From: Desulfobacterales bacterium
GTDB lineage: Bacteria > Desulfobacterota > Desulfobacteria > Desulfobacterales > UBA2156
Assembly: GCA_011049715.1 (NCBI GenBank)
Contig: DRHF01000109.1
Location: 1 to 64,000 of the forward strand
DNA length: 64,000 nt
Reading direction: 5' to 3'
The position numbers and the translations under genes were made by a program. The notes under the pieces are model-generated. The model was not told where the DNA came from. It ran no database searches and saw only the letters and a program-made list of their open reading frames with translations. Of the stretch, positions 60,252 through 64,000 are shown piece by piece; the stretch's first letter is position 1, and every line of letters starts with the position of its first letter.

Positions 60252-60569
60252 TTGAAGTCTTTTTATCTCTTAATTGTGCGGCTTGCCATGAAAGACATGA
60301 TTTTTCCGTCGCACAGGCAAGACAACCGGAAAGCTGTGCCATTTGTCATAATACCGGGGGAGGGAGATCCGCAGATCGAGGCCTATAATATGTCGATGCA
60401 CGGAACCACTTATCGCGCTAAAATCGATCAAATGAATCTCCATGATGCTCAATGGATTGTGGGTAGCGTTTTGCTCCATTTTTCAAGCCCCGGAAAGGCC
60501 ATTTCTAAGGGGTTTGGGGAAGGTCGATATTTTCTTGACATGAACGATTGTGTTGCAACCCGTCAATAA
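60252..60569 (+). CDS. Hypothetical protein (105 aa), just upstream of the solute-binding protein gene
   Basis: Intact ORF 16 bp upstream of the next gene; no family recognised. Confidence 0.4.
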   Translation: MKSFYLLIVRLAMKDMIFPSHRQDNRKAVPFVIIPGEGDPQIEAYNMSMHGTTYRAKIDQMNLHDAQWIVGSVLLHFSSPGKAISKGFGEGRYFLDMNDCVATRQ

Positions 60570-60584
60570 TGGAGGGCACAACCC

Positions 60585-61469
60585 ATGAAAAAAATTGCTA
60601 TTGTTTTGATGTTATTATTTGTTGGCTTCTACCCTGTCAAGAGCTCAGCACAAAAAACAATTACCTGGCCAGAAGTCGATTTTCCACCGTATGACATTCA
60701 GAGCGGACCTGACAAAGATAAGGGAATACTAAACGAAATTTTAATAATCATACAACAAGGCCTTTCCGAATATCAACATGAGAGGGGAGATTTGATTAAT
60801 TTTAACAGAATGTGGAAGCTATTACAACAAGGTGAAAAAATATGTTATCCAGGTGTCATGAGGTCACGTAATACTGAGAGCATTGGACACTTGTCAGTAC
60901 CAGTGGGTGTCGCTCCATACATTCCAAGCTTTGTGTTCATCATAAAAAAAGACAAATCTCATCTTTTTGAAAATCAGTCTGTTCTCTCATTGAAGGATGT
61001 TTTAAAGAAATCCAACCTTCACTTGGGTATTGCCAGTCGTGGATATGGAAGTAGAATTAATGCTATTCTAGATAAACAAAAAGGAGAAAGCCACATCCAT
61101 GTGAGATCAGGATCGGGTAATTTTTCTGCTCTCATGGAAATGTTGTTTAAGGATCGTCTTGACTATGTCTTAGGCTACTCCCATGAAGCGGTGTACCAAG
61201 CCAAGTTGATGAACAGGGAAAACGAGATTTCCATTATCAATATAACAGAAACCGCTGGTGACGTTATAGTGGGGCGGGTAATTTGTCCTAAAACCGATTG
61301 GGGCCGTAAGATCATAAAGAAAAGCAATGCATTTCTGAAGAAAAAGCAATCCATTCAAAAAATTAGAGATATCGTCCTGAAATGGGTCAACCCAAAATTA
61401 AGGGAGGACTTTAGGAAGAAATTTGACGATGTTATCACAACCGATACGTGGACTTCTGTGGACCAATGA
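60585..61469 (+). CDS. Periplasmic substrate-binding-like protein
   Basis: Signal peptide MKKIAIVLMLLFVGFYPVKSSAQ; ITWPEVDFPPYDI...GILNEIL SBP3-like layout. Confidence 0.75.
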   Translation: MKKIAIVLMLLFVGFYPVKSSAQKTITWPEVDFPPYDIQSGPDKDKGILNEILIIIQQGLSEYQHERGDLINFNRMWKLLQQGEKICYPGVMRSRNTESIGHLSVPVGVAPYIPSFVFIIKKDKSHLFENQSVLSLKDVLKKSNLHLGIASRGYGSRINAILDKQKGESHIHVRSGSGNFSALMEMLFKDRLDYVLGYSHEAVYQAKLMNRENEISIINITETAGDVIVGRVICPKTDWGRKIIKKSNAFLKKKQSIQKIRDIVLKWVNPKLREDFRKKFDDVITTDTWTSVDQ

Positions 61470-61495
61470 ATGTCTCGATATAGGAGTGTAGCATC

Positions 61496-63709
61496 ATGCT
61501 ATTCTTATGGAAATCACAAAACCGTTTAGTATACAAGCTGATAGTAAGCATATTGCTCTTCAGTGGCACAATTACGGTCATTATAACGGCAATTCAATTA
61601 TATGCTGAATACCGTAGAGACGTAAATGACATTGACGTATTCATTTCCAAGATCGAAAAAAGCTTTCTATCTCCTATTGCTTCGAGTCTATGGCATTTAG
61701 ATATGCAATCAGTCAGGCTGCAGTTAGAAGGAATACTCCGTTTCAGGGACATTGAATACCTTGAGATTACAGAGGAAGGCAACAAAGTTGTCGTAGTTGG
61801 GAGCCCGCAAACCAAGCATGAGATCGTAAAAAGCATTCCTCTGATTTATAATTTCAAAAATCAAGACCGTGAAATTGGAAAGCTGACCGTTGCTGCAAGC
61901 CTATCAAGGATTTACTCTCGACTATTTGATAGAGCTATTTCCCTACTAATATCGCAAGGAATAAAAACCTTTTTGGTCTCGAGCTTTATCCTGATGATTT
62001 TTCATTTACTGGTCACCAGGCATCTGGGTTCAATAAATTTATATTTGAAGAGCTTAGATCTTAAAAACCTTCCACGACCATTAAGGTTAAATCGTCGCGT
62101 TTCCACGAAACATGATGAATTGGATCAAGTGGTAGATTCGACGATTGAGATGGCCGTGAATCTCCATGAATCATATCAGACCATAAACACTGAGCTGGAA
62201 TTGCGAAAACAAGCTGAGGATGAACTGCGGGAAAGTGAGGAGCGTTATCGTGCTCTGTTTGAAGACAATCCAATTGAAACCATCGTTGTCGATAAGGATG
62301 CGCGTATCACGATGTACAATAAGGCCAAAAAAACATCCGGTGACAGGTTACCCCGAATTGGAGATGTGATGTACAGGGATTATGCGGCAAGCCATCTCAT
62401 CGATATGCATCAGGAATTGATGGAATGTATTAAGCGGGGAGAATCAAAAGACTTTTCGGATCAGGACTACAAAGGCAGATTTCTTGACATCAAAATGTTT
62501 CCTTTTGAGGAAGGCGCTATAATTATTTCGATTGATCAGACCGAAAAAAAGAACCTGGAAGCCAAACTCCAACGTGCCCGGAAAATGGAGGCCATGGGTC
62601 TTATGGCAGGAGGCATTGCCCATGATCTGAACAACATCCTGTCAGGGATCGTAAGCTATCCGGGACTGCTCTTAATGGATTTATCCGAAGACAGTCCGCT
62701 TCGAGAGCCTATCGAGACCATACAGGAGTCTGGCATGAGGGCTGCCGATGTGGTCTCGGATTTGATCACCATCGCCAGGGGGGTGGCTACCGGTAAAGAC
62801 GTCCTAGATCTCAATACCTTGGTCGAAGAATATCTGGATTCTGCCGAGCACCAAAAGATAGAAAGTATCCATCCCCTGATTACTTTCAAAACTGCGCTTG
62901 ATTCCGAATTGTTGAATATCACTTGTTCGGCCTCTCACGTTAAAAAGATCCTGATGAATCTTGTAACCAATGCCTCGGAAGCCATTGATGGCGCCGGAAC
63001 CGTCACCGTGGCGACCATAAACCAATATCTGGATGAACTCCTTAGGGGATATGAAGATGTGCGCACAGGTGAATATGTGGTACTGACCATATTGGATGAT
63101 GGGTCCGGCATATCTTCTCAAGACCTGGATAGAATATTTGAGCCCTTCTATACCAAGAAAGTGATGGGTAGAAGTGGTACAGGTTTGGGCCTTGCTGTTG
63201 TCTGGAATGCAATCCAAGATCATAATGGGTACATAGATGTGAGAAGCAGTAGGAAGGGGACCACTTTTGAGCTTTATTTCCCTGCGACAAGAAAGGCGTT
63301 GGCTCCCGAGAAAGAAGCGATCCCTCTGAAAGAATATCAAGGGCATGGAGAGAAGGTCCTGGTAGTTGATGATGAGGAGATGCAAAGGGAGATTGCTTGC
63401 CGGTTGCTGACCAGACTGGATTATACCGCTGACGCTGTCTCAAGCGGCGAAGAGGCCGTTGAATATCTGAAAGAAAATCCCGTGGACTTGATCGTACTCG
63501 ATATGGTCATGCCCAAAGGGCTCAACGGACGTGAGACCTACGAAGAGATAATAAAGATCCGTCCCGGACAGAAGGCGATCATAGCGAGTGGGTATGTCAA
63601 GTCAAAAGAGGTAGACATGGCCCAGGAATTAGGGGCAGGCAAGTATATAAAGAAGCCGTATACCCTGGAAAAGGTTGGCCTCGCTGTTAAGGAAGAATTG
63701 GAAAAATAG
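61496..63709 (+). CDS. Hybrid sensor histidine kinase (periplasmic sensor region, PAS, HisKA, HATPase, REC)
   Basis: GGIAHDLNNILSGIVSYPGLLL, NLVTNASEAIDGAG, GRSGTGLGLAVV, VLVVDDEEMQREIACRLL...LDMVMP. Confidence 0.92.
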   Translation: MLFLWKSQNRLVYKLIVSILLFSGTITVIITAIQLYAEYRRDVNDIDVFISKIEKSFLSPIASSLWHLDMQSVRLQLEGILRFRDIEYLEITEEGNKVVVVGSPQTKHEIVKSIPLIYNFKNQDREIGKLTVAASLSRIYSRLFDRAISLLISQGIKTFLVSSFILMIFHLLVTRHLGSINLYLKSLDLKNLPRPLRLNRRVSTKHDELDQVVDSTIEMAVNLHESYQTINTELELRKQAEDELRESEERYRALFEDNPIETIVVDKDARITMYNKAKKTSGDRLPRIGDVMYRDYAASHLIDMHQELMECIKRGESKDFSDQDYKGRFLDIKMFPFEEGAIIISIDQTEKKNLEAKLQRARKMEAMGLMAGGIAHDLNNILSGIVSYPGLLLMDLSEDSPLREPIETIQESGMRAADVVSDLITIARGVATGKDVLDLNTLVEEYLDSAEHQKIESIHPLITFKTALDSELLNITCSASHVKKILMNLVTNASEAIDGAGTVTVATINQYLDELLRGYEDVRTGEYVVLTILDDGSGISSQDLDRIFEPFYTKKVMGRSGTGLGLAVVWNAIQDHNGYIDVRSSRKGTTFELYFPATRKALAPEKEAIPLKEYQGHGEKVLVVDDEEMQREIACRLLTRLDYTADAVSSGEEAVEYLKENPVDLIVLDMVMPKGLNGRETYEEIIKIRPGQKAIIASGYVKSKEVDMAQELGAGKYIKKPYTLEKVGLAVKEELEK

Positions 63710-63743
63710 ACGGTTTTTGACCTACAGGTCGTTGGAGGATATC

Positions 63744-64000
63744 ATGAACAGACATTCACTTTCTTTATCTCACCTATTCCCCCTGATTCTTGTCATTGTT
63801 TTGCTGGGGAGTGGTCGCATATCCTATGGAGCAAGCGGCACGAGCTACCGTATTGATAAAGATACGGCAGGGCATATAGAAGTGACGGATCACATTCTCA
63901 ATCTGAGTATCATCTCTAATGATCCCAACACGTACAAGGCTGAATACGAAGCCGGCTTCATTCAAGGAAGATTGCAAAAAGACCAGATCATCGCCACTCG
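63744..64000 (+). CDS. Secreted protein of unknown family, N-terminal part (runs off the right edge)
   Basis: MNRHSLSLSHLFPLILVIVLLGSGRISYGASGTSYRIDKDTAGHIEVTDHILNLSIISNDPNTYKAEYEAGFIQGRLQKDQIIAT; signal peptide. Confidence 0.6.
   Translation, partial: MNRHSLSLSHLFPLILVIVLLGSGRISYGASGTSYRIDKDTAGHIEVTDHILNLSIISNDPNTYKAEYEAGFIQGRLQKDQIIAT

Noticed and set aside
1-64000. CRISPR array, rRNA or tRNA genes, integrase or prophage module
   Set aside because: No regularly spaced repeats, tRNA-like cloverleafs, rRNA sequence or phage structural genes were recognised by eye

Overview
64 kb bacterial chromosomal window, probably from a deltaproteobacterial/Desulfobacterota-type genome (inferred from gene content only). 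From left to right: (1) housekeeping genes murJ(partial)-rpsT-lptE-leuS-pgpA-lepB-pyrC; (2) a type IV pilin module, with a PilR-like sigma54 regulator and two pilA genes that arose by segmental duplication (a decayed pilR fossil lies between them), followed by three tandem paralogous multi-TM/TPR proteins (TMTC/GT-C-like); (3) a long AT-rich surface-glycan island (about 16-44 kb) with glycosyltransferases, methyltransferases, a Wzx-type flippase and three toxin-antitoxin pairs. It also holds a nonsense-interrupted IS66 element, an IS200-type element, pseudogene debris, and a seven-gene minus-strand cassette: DegT aminotransferase, LpxD-like acyltransferase, unknown protein, methyltransferase, ACP, LuxE-like, LuxC-like. 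(4) A GC-richer metabolic region with IorAB, PaaK-like ligase, two overlapping histidine kinases and a 2-oxoacid:ferredoxin oxidoreductase operon with a GltD-like/ferredoxin subunit; (5) an IS91-family remnant and a solute-binding protein/hybrid histidine kinase pair. The strongest findings beyond routine annotation are: two MITE-like families, each in two copies with terminal inverted repeats and candidate target duplications, one of which supplies the C-terminus and stop codon of a PorB-like gene; the pilR-pilA duplication fossil with a divergent -12 promoter element; an IS200 5'UTR hairpin that sequesters the ribosome binding site; and the LuxC/LuxE/ACP cassette inside a glycan locus. All calls come from reading the sequence; no database search was run.
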